Source: Fibrobacter succinogenes (GTDB taxonomy: Bacteria; Fibrobacterota; Fibrobacteria; Fibrobacterales; Fibrobacteraceae). From it: a DNA stretch of 53,069 bases. Under the pieces are notes generated by a model that did not search any database, was not told the origin of the DNA, and saw nothing but the letters and a program-made list of their open reading frames with translations. The stretch lies in contig CACXKY010000001.1 in assembly GCA_902768325.1 (NCBI GenBank), positions 1 through 53,069 on the forward strand, in the 5' to 3' direction. The position numbers and the translations under genes were made by a program. Position 1 is the first letter of the stretch, and every line of letters starts with the position of its first letter. Shown here in pieces: positions 40,667 to 48,536 of the stretch.

Positions 40667-41698
40667 TTACGGTTTCTTGAATAGTTTGGAGTCAAGCCAT
40701 GATGTTGCCTTATTGAACGCAATCGCCAATAGCAACGTGACGGCAAGACAGAACAGGAAATAAAGATAGATATTCTGTTCGTTCCAATGCAGGTGTTTGC
40801 CGAAATTCATGGGGAGTCTTTGCAGAATGTAGATTCCAAAAACCTGGCTACCGAACCAGGAAAGGACCTTGCTATTGATTTTCACCCGCATTGAAAGTAA
40901 TACGAGTGCAGCTGAAAAGGCGAACAGGGCGCTTTGGGTTCTTCCGTAAAAAGTCGGGATAAGGCCGTTTTTGGCGGCGACTAATAGGAGTACGCATACG
41001 GCAATGGCGACAAACCAAAGCATGTGCTTTTTGAAGGAAAGCTTGTCTTTGAACAGCGATACAAGGCAACCAAGCGGGAAGGCCAATATGGTGTCGATCC
41101 AATAGCGTTCCTTGAATTTGGACACGACTACGATGTAGATGATGCAAAGGACGGTTATCAAGATTGCTGCCCTGGAAAGGTTTCCCTTGAAAGCCAATAG
41201 TCCCACATATCCAAACAGGTAGGCGCAGAGGATGGCGAATATGAACCAGTTGGAGTTCCCGACGGATTCCCAGGCCAATAGCGAAAGCAGTATTTTGGGT
41301 GCGGACAGGTATTCCGGTGCAAGGAAGAAGTCGTACAGCAGGAAGAGTATGACGGCCAAGTCGAAGTGCAAGAGTATTTTCAGGATTCGCTTGGTGGGAA
41401 ATCCCTTGACGTAGGCAATACCCTTTTTCTTTACGGATTCAAAGATGCCGTAGCCCGAATAGAAGAGGAACGGCGCAACCATCAGTTGCCCTAGCCAGCG
41501 GCAATATTCCTGCATCGGTGTGTCGTACCATTGGTTTAGAACGACATAGGGGCAAAAATGCGAAAAGAAAATGGTGACGACAAAAATGCCCTTGATCGAT
41601 TGCGTTTGGTCTACAGATAGGGCCTGCGCAGAATTATCTTGCGAGAACCTCATGGATGCAAATGTGATTGCCGCGAGCAAAGCAAGGAAGACGAGCAT
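40667..41698 (-). CDS. Acyltransferase-3-like integral membrane protein, copy 2
   Basis: 343 residues, about ten helices. It shares with copy 1 the opening TQSIKGIFVVTIFFSHFCPY (conserved His in the first helix of the domain), the segment FLFYSGYGIFESVKKKG, and GNSNWFIFAILCAY. It would acylate sugars of the exported glycan. It starts 8 bases after the CDP-glycerol-type gene and ends six bases before flippase copy 2, so the three form a compact block like the flippase/transferase/acyltransferase block at 18711-22467, in a different order. Confidence 0.82.
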   Translation of the reverse strand: MLVFLALLAAITFASMRFSQDNSAQALSVDQTQSIKGIFVVTIFFSHFCPYVVLNQWYDTPMQEYCRWLGQLMVAPFLFYSGYGIFESVKKKGIAYVKGFPTKRILKILLHFDLAVILFLLYDFFLAPEYLSAPKILLSLLAWESVGNSNWFIFAILCAYLFGYVGLLAFKGNLSRAAILITVLCIIYIVVVSKFKERYWIDTILAFPLGCLVSLFKDKLSFKKHMLWFVAIAVCVLLLVAAKNGLIPTFYGRTQSALFAFSAALVLLSMRVKINSKVLSWFGSQVFGIYILQRLPMNFGKHLHWNEQNIYLYFLFCLAVTLLLAIAFNKATSWLDSKLFKKP

Positions 41699-41706
41699 TA
41701 AAACTC

Positions 41707-42867
41707 CTACAGCTTGACCTTCTCGACGAGGAAGTCGACGACCCTTTTCGTAGACTGGTTATCGACATATTGGTGGATGCGGTGCATCGCCTGTTCGCGT
41801 TCGGCCTTGGCCGTGTCGATTCCGTTCGCCACATTCTCGATGAAACGCATGAGGTCGGAGGTCGTCTTCAGGTACTCTCCCTTGATCCATTCGAAATAGT
41901 CGAAAAGGAACCCGGTCTTGGACGAATACTCTTCGAAGTCGTCGATGGTCAACGCAATGGGACGATTCAGCATAATGTATTCGTGGTACGCCGCCGAATA
42001 ATCCGTAATCAGGGCGTCAAAAGACTGCATCAGATTGGCGGTCGATACGCCCATTTTGTATTTGAGATCCTGTGAAATCAGTACGATGTTCGAGAAGGCC
42101 TGCTTGGAGAAGTTGGCGGCCTGGGCGTGGTGCATCTGGATGGCGAGCAAGATGTTCTTCTCGCTCAAGAACTGGTTCAGCTGGACGAGTTCTTCTTCGG
42201 TCTGTACCAGGGGAACACCGAACGGGAATACCTTTTCGCTGTCGATACGGCCCCCCTGGCGGTGCTGCCGGAACGTGGGGAGCCAGCCGATGATTTTTGA
42301 AAACGGCTTTTGCGGTTTCGCTGTACACAGGGCGGGGTAGAAGCCGTTGCCGAACAGGTCCGTCTTATCGAACAGGCGGTCGTTGGCGGGGAAGCCTAGC
42401 GGCAAGATATCTTCGAGCTTGTCGACGCAGTAACCTTTGCAGTCGATGAAATCGATGTCTTGCATGGCCGGCGAAAGCGTCAGCATGTAATCCATCTTTT
42501 TAAGGTAATGCATGTAGTCGGGGCATTTCTTGAACGGGCCGCCATGGCGTGTGTAGATGCGGACGGACTCGGGATTTTCCTTGTAGATGGGCCTGTTGCT
42601 GTCTATAATCAGTTTTACATGCTTTCTATAAAAAGATCGGCGGTACCTTTGAAGGCGGGTAAGCTTGCCGAAAAAGGGAACACTCTTGATGCCGGGCGGA
42701 ACCTTGAAATCTTTGTCGACGGCCCAGACGAGCTTGTATTTTTTATTGAGCCCGCGCTTTACCATTTCTTGGTAAATCATCCAAGGGGATCCATCGAGTT
42801 CTGGAAATGACTCAAAGAGGATAATTCCCTTCGAGAACATTTCTATGAGCTTGGTAAAGAAATGCAT
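41707..42867 (-). CDS. CDP-glycerol glycerophosphotransferase family protein, copy 3
   Basis: 386 residues if it starts at ATG 42867; an ATG at 42843 (MFSKGIILFESFPELDG) is equally possible. A longer frame to 42903 is unlikely because it would overlap a near-consensus promoter (42874-42903). Family marks: GIILFESFPELDGSPWMIYQEM, YTRHGGPFKKCPDY with the catalytic-type His, LGFPANDRLF, IIGWLPTFRQHR, LLAIQMHHAQ, and FDALITDYSAAYHEYIMLNRPIAL. It should transfer a polyol-phosphate from a CDP donor. It heads the second minus-strand block, followed by an acyltransferase and flippase copy 2. Confidence 0.85.
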   Translation of the reverse strand: MHFFTKLIEMFSKGIILFESFPELDGSPWMIYQEMVKRGLNKKYKLVWAVDKDFKVPPGIKSVPFFGKLTRLQRYRRSFYRKHVKLIIDSNRPIYKENPESVRIYTRHGGPFKKCPDYMHYLKKMDYMLTLSPAMQDIDFIDCKGYCVDKLEDILPLGFPANDRLFDKTDLFGNGFYPALCTAKPQKPFSKIIGWLPTFRQHRQGGRIDSEKVFPFGVPLVQTEEELVQLNQFLSEKNILLAIQMHHAQAANFSKQAFSNIVLISQDLKYKMGVSTANLMQSFDALITDYSAAYHEYIMLNRPIALTIDDFEEYSSKTGFLFDYFEWIKGEYLKTTSDLMRFIENVANGIDTAKAEREQAMHRIHQYVDNQSTKRVVDFLVEKVKL

Positions 42868-42873
42868 GGCCAA

Positions 42874-42903
42874 AATATACATCCGGGAGCATTTTATTGT
42901 CAA
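42874..42903 (-). promoter_or_regulatory. Strong sigma-70-like promoter of the second minus-strand block
   Basis: On the minus strand a perfect TTGACA (42903-42898) and TATATT (42879-42874) are 18 bases apart. Transcription would begin near 42867, so the first possible ATG would be leaderless. This is the best promoter match in the window and probably drives the genes from 42867 to 30137. Confidence 0.7.
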
Positions 42904-42917
42904 CCAGCCGTACCTGC

Positions 42918-42948
42918 TTGCAGTCTCAAAGGTTTCGTTTTTTATATT
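42918..42948 (+). promoter_or_regulatory. Putative promoter for the + strand GT2 gene
   Basis: TTGCAG (42918-42923) and TATATT (42943-42948) with 19 bases between. It is divergent from the minus-strand promoter 15 bases away. Transcription would begin near 42956, before the GGAG and GTG start of the GT2 gene at 42979. Confidence 0.45.
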
Positions 42949-42978
42949 TTTCGGACAGAGCCTTCACTGGAGTTCAAT

Positions 42979-43989
42979 GTGCCTCAAGTATCGATTATCG
43001 TCCCTGTCTACAACGTCGAAGTCGGCTATCTGAAAGAGATGGCTTCTTCGCTGTCGTCGCAGACGCTGACCGATGCCGAGTTCCTTCTGGTTCTCGATGG
43101 CGATAACGATGTTCTGGAACAGCAGTGCCAGGAATTCTCAAGGCAGGATAAGCGTTTTGTCGTCTTCAAGAAAGAACATGGGGGCGTCTCGGATACGCGA
43201 AACTTTGGGATGATGCATTCGCAGGGCGAATACCTCTCCTTTGTCGATGCCGACGACTGGATTTCGCCCGATGTCTATTCGAATGCATACCGCCTTGCCA
43301 AGGAAAACGACAGCGATATTGTCTTTTGGGACATGGCGAAGGTCAGCCCGGATGGAACCGAGAAAAAGGAAGCCTACGAGAAGCAAACCGTTGCAGCACT
43401 ATCCGATGAACAACGGACGGAGCTCATGAAGCAGTTTATCTGGGTCAGGCACCTGAAATACGGGGCTGCCATCTCGGTCTGTTGCAAGCTGATCAAGCGT
43501 GAATTCTGGGCAAAATACCAGTTCCTGTTCGATAAGAATCTCGCCATTGGCGAAGACCGTATATTCTTCTATTCCATGATGCAAAAGGCGGGAACGGTAT
43601 CGTACCTGAACGAGTGCGGCTACTTTTATAGGCAGGATCCGTCTTCGGCGACGCACCGTTACCAGGCCGGCGGGCTCCCTTACCTTATCCGCTACCTGAA
43701 CGCCTTCGATCGGGATTTCTTTGCGGCAAATCGGGCGCTTTTTGGCCGTGAGGCCTACCGCCTGCTGACTGTGAGCTGGGGCTTAACTTATATGAACGAC
43801 CAGAATCCGGATTCGTACTGGACCAGGATGAAACGGCTGTCAGGCGAAGTCCGGAAGGATTATTTCCGGGAGTATATGCGGAAAGTGGAGTGCGCAAGGC
43901 TCTCGTTGTGGAAGAAAATAGAGATTGCGCTACTCCGTCATGGGATTACATTGACCTTGTGGATTCGGGGCCTGGCAAAAAATTGCTAA
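42979..43989 (+). CDS. GT2 family glycosyltransferase (GTG start)
   Basis: 336 residues from GTG 42979, chosen because GGAG lies six bases before it and the protein then starts [20 protein letters not shown], the standard GT2 N-terminus. Extending the frame to 42862 would cross two promoters. Further marks are [34 protein letters not shown] and [15 protein letters not shown] with the metal-binding DxD equivalent. The C-terminal part has a basic amphipathic end. It probably adds a sugar to the surface glycan, but it stands alone on the + strand, divergent from block B. The sppA start follows 10 bases after its stop, with a possible promoter box in between. Confidence 0.87.
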   Translation: MPQVSIIVPVYNVEVGYLKEMASSLSSQTLTDAEFLLVLDGDNDVLEQQCQEFSRQDKRFVVFKKEHGGVSDTRNFGMMHSQGEYLSFVDADDWISPDVYSNAYRLAKENDSDIVFWDMAKVSPDGTEKKEAYEKQTVAALSDEQRTELMKQFIWVRHLKYGAAISVCCKLIKREFWAKYQFLFDKNLAIGEDRIFFYSMMQKAGTVSYLNECGYFYRQDPSSATHRYQAGGLPYLIRYLNAFDRDFFAANRALFGREAYRLLTVSWGLTYMNDQNPDSYWTRMKRLSGEVRKDYFREYMRKVECARLSLWKKIEIALLRHGITLTLWIRGLAKNC

Positions 43990-43999
43990 TATGATTTCG

Positions 44000-46297
44000 A
44001 TGAACAAGATTGCATTTGGTATTCTGGCGTTTTCTGCCGTTGCGTTCGCCTACCTTCCCGGTGAATCGCGTTTTGTCTCGTTGGAAGGGGATCACGGGCT
44101 TTTCGGAAACCCGGCGGGCCTCGCTGCATTTGATTCGTGGGGCGCCTTGGTCGACTACCAGTACGATGACGGGATTTCGGCCATCCGCACGGGAGGCAAT
44201 TTAGAACATTGGGGCGCGTCTTTCGACTACCGCCAAGACGGTAACGGTTTTGACGAAACACGATGGAATTTGGTACACTCGGTTGACCTCCTGAACCGCT
44301 ACGTGTTCATGGGTAGCCGCTTTTCGGCTTTCAGGAGTGCCGACTTCGGCGGTACGGAATGGACGTATGCCATGGGTGCGATGGTGCGCCCGTTCCGCGA
44401 TATCTCCTTGGGCTATTCCTGTGACAACCTGCTCTATGTAGGCCCGCAGTCCATGAAGCGCATCCACAACGTGGGCGCGACCGTTCGCCTAGGCCGCAAT
44501 TTCGGCGTGAGCTACGACTTGGAAGATTGGGAAGAACACCGGCTCCTCCTCGAGATGGACTTGTACAATTTCCGCGTCGGCTTCAAACTCCCCGTATATG
44601 GCGACGATGACGAATACACGCTGACGCTATCCACTTCGTTCGGCGGTTACAACGAGTTGGCGGTAAAGGTTTATGACGATTACCTCCCCAAGGGAGGTTC
44701 GTGGGGCTTCCACCGTTCCCGTGACCCGCATGCGGCCATCGCGGCGCAAATCGTGAGGGTTCCCCTGGATATGCAGGTGTCGGAAGTCGAAGACGGGTTC
44801 TCGTTCTTCCACAAGAGTTCCATTGGAATCTTGAAAGTGCGGAATACCTTCGAGCATTTGCTGAACGACCCGTCGTGCGGGCTTGTGATTCTGGACTTCT
44901 CGGGTTATAAGGGCAATATGGGTGTCTCTGGCGAAATCAACCGGTTGATTCGCAGGCATAGGGCCCGTGGCGGCAAGACGATTGCATATGTAGATGATAT
45001 TCGCCCGTCGGTGCTTTTCGCTGCATCTTCTGCAGACAGGATTGTCGTTGAACCTTCTGCCCATTTTGCGTGGCGCGGTTTTGGCGGCAGCAGCCTGTTC
45101 TACAAGGGGCTCTTGGATAAGCTCGGCGTGAAGGTGGAATTCTTGCGCCATGGGGCTTACAAGTCCGCGGTTGAACACTATGTGGCCGATTCCATGTCGC
45201 AGGAGGCCCGCTCGAACATCGAGACGCTCTATAAGGATTTGTGGAAAATCGTGAATACGAACGTGGCGGCAAACCGTTCTGGCAACGCTTTGGGAATCGA
45301 ACAGCGGATGGCGCAGCTGGACTCCTTGGCCGAAGTCCCGCTGGTCGCGGCAAAGCATGCGATAAAGGCTGGACTTGTCGATACGGCGCTTTATATAGAT
45401 CAGGTTCCGGCCTATGCGCTCAAGACGTTCTTTGACTTGGACGCCCCGCAGGCGAAGTTCCGTACGTGGACGCCGAGCAACCGCAGAATGTTCGATGAAA
45501 GCTGGGCGCACCGTACCCAGGTGGCGCTCCTCAATATCGATGGGACGATCGATTCGCGGATGGAACGTTCCGTGAGCGAGAGCCTGCGCAAGCTTCCCGC
45601 TACTGGCGCGGACGCCTTGATTGTCCGCATTTCTTCGCCGGGCGGTAGCGCGATTGCGTCGGACAAGATTTGGCATGCCCTGCGGAACGTGAGCGAGCAG
45701 GGAATCCCGGTGGTGGCGAGCATCGGTAGCATGGGTGCTTCGGGCGCCTACTACATCGCCTGCGGTGCCGATACCATCCTTGCAGAGAATCACTCCATCG
45801 TCGGTAGCATCGGCATCTACGGCGGTAAGGTGGACTTGAGCGGCCTCATGCAGAAGGTCGGCGTGAAACCCGAGTTCGTAAAGACCCACGGTCATTCGGA
45901 TGCGGAATCTTTTTCGCGCCCGTGGACGGACGAAGAAAAGGCTGCCCTCCAAGAATACATGGATGACTTCTACGAACGCTTTACGGGAATTGTCTCGAAG
46001 GCGACGGGAATCCCGCAGGCGGTTGTCGATACCGCTTATGGCGGTGGCCGCGTGATGGCCGGTTACAAGGCGCTTGAAGCCGGGCTCGTGCATGGCGTTG
46101 GCGGTATTGACGATGCTATCGCCATGGCGCGGGAGATGGCGGGTATCAGCGCTTCGACCGATATTGAACTGGTCCAGTTGAATACCGATACGGATTTCCT
46201 CGTGCCGAATCCCAAGGCCATGATAGATTACGTGGTCGATTTCGAACAGACCCGTTTCTGGGCTATCGCTCCTGAATTCCTGGGAGAAACCTACTAA
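44000..46297 (+). CDS. sppA: Signal peptide peptidase SppA with N-terminal barrel-like region
   Basis: 765 residues from ATG 44000 (an ATG at 43991 adds three residues). A signal peptide ([17 protein letters not shown]) precedes about 230 residues rich in alternating beta strands, with [12 protein letters not shown], a motif like the NPAGL of FadL/PorV-type outer-membrane barrels. From about residue 245 comes a two-repeat SppA (67-kDa type): the general-base Lys in [11 protein letters not shown] (about 388) and the nucleophile Ser in [16 protein letters not shown] (about 581), both kept, plus [13 protein letters not shown]. Classical SppA is held in the inner membrane and digests signal peptides; this fusion would instead be exported and perhaps sit in the outer membrane. 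TAATAT at 43987-43992 could be a -10 box, making the mRNA leaderless. Confidence 0.85.
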   Translation: MNKIAFGILAFSAVAFAYLPGESRFVSLEGDHGLFGNPAGLAAFDSWGALVDYQYDDGISAIRTGGNLEHWGASFDYRQDGNGFDETRWNLVHSVDLLNRYVFMGSRFSAFRSADFGGTEWTYAMGAMVRPFRDISLGYSCDNLLYVGPQSMKRIHNVGATVRLGRNFGVSYDLEDWEEHRLLLEMDLYNFRVGFKLPVYGDDDEYTLTLSTSFGGYNELAVKVYDDYLPKGGSWGFHRSRDPHAAIAAQIVRVPLDMQVSEVEDGFSFFHKSSIGILKVRNTFEHLLNDPSCGLVILDFSGYKGNMGVSGEINRLIRRHRARGGKTIAYVDDIRPSVLFAASSADRIVVEPSAHFAWRGFGGSSLFYKGLLDKLGVKVEFLRHGAYKSAVEHYVADSMSQEARSNIETLYKDLWKIVNTNVAANRSGNALGIEQRMAQLDSLAEVPLVAAKHAIKAGLVDTALYIDQVPAYALKTFFDLDAPQAKFRTWTPSNRRMFDESWAHRTQVALLNIDGTIDSRMERSVSESLRKLPATGADALIVRISSPGGSAIASDKIWHALRNVSEQGIPVVASIGSMGASGAYYIACGADTILAENHSIVGSIGIYGGKVDLSGLMQKVGVKPEFVKTHGHSDAESFSRPWTDEEKAALQEYMDDFYERFTGIVSKATGIPQAVVDTAYGGGRVMAGYKALEAGLVHGVGGIDDAIAMAREMAGISASTDIELVQLNTDTDFLVPNPKAMIDYVVDFEQTRFWAIAPEFLGETY

Positions 46298-46317
46298 CCT
46301 CATATTTCACTCCTTCC

Positions 46318-47397
46318 ATGCTCCCTATCGTCCTTACAGTTCTTGCGTGCCTTGCCATCTCGGCGTTCTGTTCCGTGACGGAGGCCTCGTTCTACAGCGT
46401 GCCGCCTTCGACGGTGGAGTACCTGCGTAAACAGAAAAAATTTACGGCCCGGTACCTTATGCATGTCAAGGAGAACATCGACCGCTATATCGCGTCGGTG
46501 CTTGTGGTGAATACGGTCGCCAATACGGTAGGGGCGTCCCTTGCGACGGCACTTGCGGTCAAGCGCCTTTCCCCGACGGCGGCAATGGCGCTCCCGATTA
46601 TCTTGACGATACTCATCCTCCTGTTTGGCGAAATTACGCCGAAGACCTTGGGCGTCAAGCAGGCCCGTATCTGCGCCCCGTTAGTATCGGTCCCGTTCTT
46701 TTATATAACGAAGATTCTCGGCTGGACGGGCGTCATCTGGCTCTGCCTCACGTTGACGAAACATTGGACGCGCCAGGACGAAGAGAAAAAGGAAGTCAGC
46801 ATTGAAGATATCAATAGCCTTGTGAGCCTCGGCCTCCGCGAAGAGGTCATTGACAAGCACCAGGCTTCGGTCATCAAGAATATCTTGGCCTTGAATTCTG
46901 TAACGGCCCGTAAGGTGATGACGCCGCGGCATGTCGTCTTTTCGCTGCCGGCGGACAAGACCATCGGCGAGACGTTGGATGAACGCGGTAACTGGCCGTT
47001 TTCCAGAATCCCGCTTTATGGCAAGAACAAGGACGAATGGATTGGAATCGTACTGCGTCGCGATGCCTACAACTTTTTGGCCGAAGGCCGTCGTGATGTA
47101 AAGCTCCGCCAGCTCATGCGTCCGCTTCAGTTGATTCCCGATAGTGTCACGCTAGAAAAACTCCTGCTCCGCTTCCTCAAACAGCGCGGCCACATCGTGG
47201 GCGTCGTGGATGAATGGGGGGCCATCGCGGGAATCGTGAGCCTGGAAGATGTCCTGGAAGAAATCCTCGGACGCGAAATCGTGGATGAGTACGATGAATC
47301 CGTGAACCTCCAGGAGACGGCTCGCCGTAGGAGCCATGCCTTGGCGATTATGCGGAAAAGGGCTTCCGCGGCCCGTCAAAAGAAGGCAAAAAGCTGA
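46318..47397 (+). CDS. CNNM/CBS-domain membrane protein (CorB/HlyC-like)
   Basis: 359 residues. The N-terminal CNNM (DUF21) domain (about 1-150) has four hydrophobic segments with SAFCSVTEASFYSVP, NTVANTVGASLAT and FGEITPKTLGVKQA. A paired CBS domain follows (about 190-320): TARKVMTPRHVVFSLPADKTI and HIVGVVDEWGAIAGIVSLEDVLEEILG. The C-terminal CorC/HlyC domain seen in longer members is missing; the protein ends with a short basic tail. Relatives move or sense magnesium and other divalent ions; older hemolysin labels are not reliable. It begins 20 bases after sppA and is probably cotranscribed with it. Confidence 0.88.
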   Translation: MLPIVLTVLACLAISAFCSVTEASFYSVPPSTVEYLRKQKKFTARYLMHVKENIDRYIASVLVVNTVANTVGASLATALAVKRLSPTAAMALPIILTILILLFGEITPKTLGVKQARICAPLVSVPFFYITKILGWTGVIWLCLTLTKHWTRQDEEKKEVSIEDINSLVSLGLREEVIDKHQASVIKNILALNSVTARKVMTPRHVVFSLPADKTIGETLDERGNWPFSRIPLYGKNKDEWIGIVLRRDAYNFLAEGRRDVKLRQLMRPLQLIPDSVTLEKLLLRFLKQRGHIVGVVDEWGAIAGIVSLEDVLEEILGREIVDEYDESVNLQETARRRSHALAIMRKRASAARQKKAKS

Positions 47398-47422
47398 TTT
47401 TTGCTATATCAATTATAACAAT

Positions 47423-47438
47423 TCTATCAATTGATAGA
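47423..47438. repeat. 16-base perfect palindrome after the CNNM gene
   Basis: TCTATCAATTGATAGA is self-complementary and followed by GTGTTTTAG. It may be a weak terminator for the CNNM transcript or an operator; it lies about 55 bases before the -35 box of the rplM promoter. A TTGCTATATC box occurs at 47401-47410. Confidence 0.4.
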
Positions 47439-47490
47439 GTGTTTTAGCCTTAAATTACGCGGATTTATACATTTTCTTGACTTTTTGTCC

Positions 47491-47519
47491 TTGTCAAGGC
47501 CTTCGAAATCGTCTATATT
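47491..47519 (+). promoter_or_regulatory. Promoter of rplM-rpsI
   Basis: TTGTCA (47491-47496) and TATATT (47514-47519) are separated by exactly 17 bases. Transcription would start near 47526, giving a leader of about 50 bases before rplM. Confidence 0.65.
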
Positions 47520-47520
47520 T

Positions 47521-47558
47521 GTTTCCACTTTCACGGGGCAAAGGGTTGCTCCGGAAAC
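47521..47558 (+). promoter_or_regulatory. Leader hairpin upstream of rplM, candidate autoregulatory element
   Basis: CGGGGCAA (47534-47541) pairs with TTGCTCCG (47546-47553) around a four-base loop, with one G-U pair. The helix can extend with GTTTC (47521-47525) and GAAAC (47554-47558), leaving an eight-base one-sided bulge. The 5' arm lies partly before the predicted transcription start near 47526, so the extension depends on the exact start site. Ribosomal protein operons often use such leaders for feedback; I do not recognise a published L13 leader here. Confidence 0.4.
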
Positions 47559-47575
47559 CTATCTAGAGGATTTAC

Positions 47576-48004
47576 ATGAAGACCATTACGGTAAACCCCA
47601 AGTCCGTCTCCCGCAAGTGGAAGCTTGTGGACGCAGCGGAAAAACCTATGGGACGCGTTGCAAGCGAAGTTGCTCGTCTCCTCATGGGCAAGCACAAGGC
47701 TATCTATTCCCCGAACGTCGACACTGGTGACTTCGTCGTTGTTATCAACGCCGAAAAGGTTGCCGTGACCGGCAACAAGAACCTGCAGAAGGAATACTTC
47801 CACCACACCGGTCACATCGCCGGCGAACGCTGGATCAACTTTGCCGATCTCATGGCCAAGGATCCGACCGCTCCGCTGACTGCGGCTATCTGGGGAATGC
47901 TCCCTCACAGCGCTCTGGGCCACAAGATGGTCAAGAAACTCAAAATCTTTGCTGGCGCCGAACATCCGTACGCAGCACAGAATCCCGAAGTCGTAGACTT
48001 GTAA
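47576..48004 (+). CDS. rplM: 50S ribosomal protein L13
   Basis: 142 residues, the normal length. Conserved segments: WKLVDAAEKPMGRVASEVARLLMGKHK, GDFVVVINAEKVAVTGNK, YFHHTGHIAGERW and AIWGMLPHSALGHKMVKKLKIFAGAEHPYAAQNP. L13 is an early-assembling protein of the large ribosomal subunit that binds 23S rRNA. AGAGGA lies upstream of the ATG at the usual distance. It is followed by rpsI, the standard L13-S9 operon, and preceded by a good promoter and a leader hairpin. Confidence 0.97.
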   Translation: MKTITVNPKSVSRKWKLVDAAEKPMGRVASEVARLLMGKHKAIYSPNVDTGDFVVVINAEKVAVTGNKNLQKEYFHHTGHIAGERWINFADLMAKDPTAPLTAAIWGMLPHSALGHKMVKKLKIFAGAEHPYAAQNPEVVDL

Positions 48005-48012
48005 TTTAGAAC

Positions 48013-48018
48013 GGAGGA
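48013..48018 (+). promoter_or_regulatory. Ribosome-binding site of rpsI, sets an ATC start
   Basis: GGAGGA (48013-48018) is the strongest Shine-Dalgarno in the region and sits seven bases before the ATC at 48026. Its position fixes initiation there and not at the next in-frame GTG (48092), which is 73 bases away and inside the conserved protein core. Confidence 0.75.
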
Positions 48019-48025
48019 TAAATCT

Positions 48026-48430
48026 ATCGCTACCGCAAAGAATAAGAAGATCTACCGCGGCACCGGCCGTCGTAAGAATGCCATCGCCGCTGTGGTCCTG
48101 AAGCCGGGTTCCGGCAAGCGCACTATCAATGGTCGTGATTTCAAGGATTACTTCCATTCTGAAGTGCAGAACATGATCGCCAACCTTCCGTTCGCCATCC
48201 TCGGCAACGCTGAAGAATGGGACGTCGAAGTCACCGCTCGTGGCGGTGGAATCGCCGGTCAGATGGGTGCTGTCCGTCTGGGCATCGCTCGCGCCCTCGT
48301 TGCGAACAACGCTGAAGACAAGCCGGCCCTCAAGAAGGAAGGCTTGATGACTCGCGACTCTCGTGCCGTTGAACGTAAGAAGTTCGGCCGCAAGAAGGCT
48401 CGTAAGCACTTCCAGTTCAGCAAGCGCTAA
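48026..48430 (+). CDS. rpsI: 30S ribosomal protein S9, apparent ATC start codon
   Basis: 134 residues if read from ATC 48026. S9 proteins carry GTGRRK near the N-terminus; here it appears as KIYRGTGRRKNAIAAVVLKP, upstream of every in-frame ATG, GTG or TTG. The frame is closed by TAA at 48002-48004 (shared with the rplM stop), and between that stop and the core only ATC at 48026 fits the Shine-Dalgarno GGAGGA. The protein then begins (M)ATAKNKK. The C-terminus RKKFGRKKARKHFQFSKR, ending in the SKR tail that reaches the ribosomal P site, is intact. Either ATC is used as a rare start or one base (ATG to ATC) is a sequencing error or mutation. A strong terminator follows. Confidence 0.93.
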   Translation: MATAKNKKIYRGTGRRKNAIAAVVLKPGSGKRTINGRDFKDYFHSEVQNMIANLPFAILGNAEEWDVEVTARGGGIAGQMGAVRLGIARALVANNAEDKPALKKEGLMTRDSRAVERKKFGRKKARKHFQFSKR

Positions 48431-48453
48431 TCTGCGAATTTGCTTTTACGGAA

Positions 48454-48480
48454 AACCCTGGCTTCGTGCCGGGGTTTTTC
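48454..48480 (+). terminator. Rho-independent terminator after rpsI
   Basis: AACCCTGGC (48454-48462) pairs with GCCGGGGTT (48468-48476) around TTCGT, nine pairs with one G-U, followed by TTTTTCTTTTTATTTT. It is the clearest terminator in the window. Confidence 0.85.
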
Positions 48481-48536
48481 TTTTTATTTTACAAATGAAT
48501 TTGCTTTTTGTGTATTATGAGGTTATTTTGTTTTTG

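Noticed and set aside
42868-42903. Longer N-terminus for CDP-glycerol-type copy 3
   Set aside because: The extra codons overlap a near-consensus promoter whose predicted start point is near 42867.
44627-46303. Open frame of 558 codons on the minus strand
   Set aside because: It lies fully opposite sppA, whose catalytic motifs are intact. The composition is Arg/His-rich and shows no domain.
48092-48430. GTG at 48092 as the start of rpsI
   Set aside because: It would remove GTGRRK and 22 residues conserved in all S9 proteins, and it has no Shine-Dalgarno.
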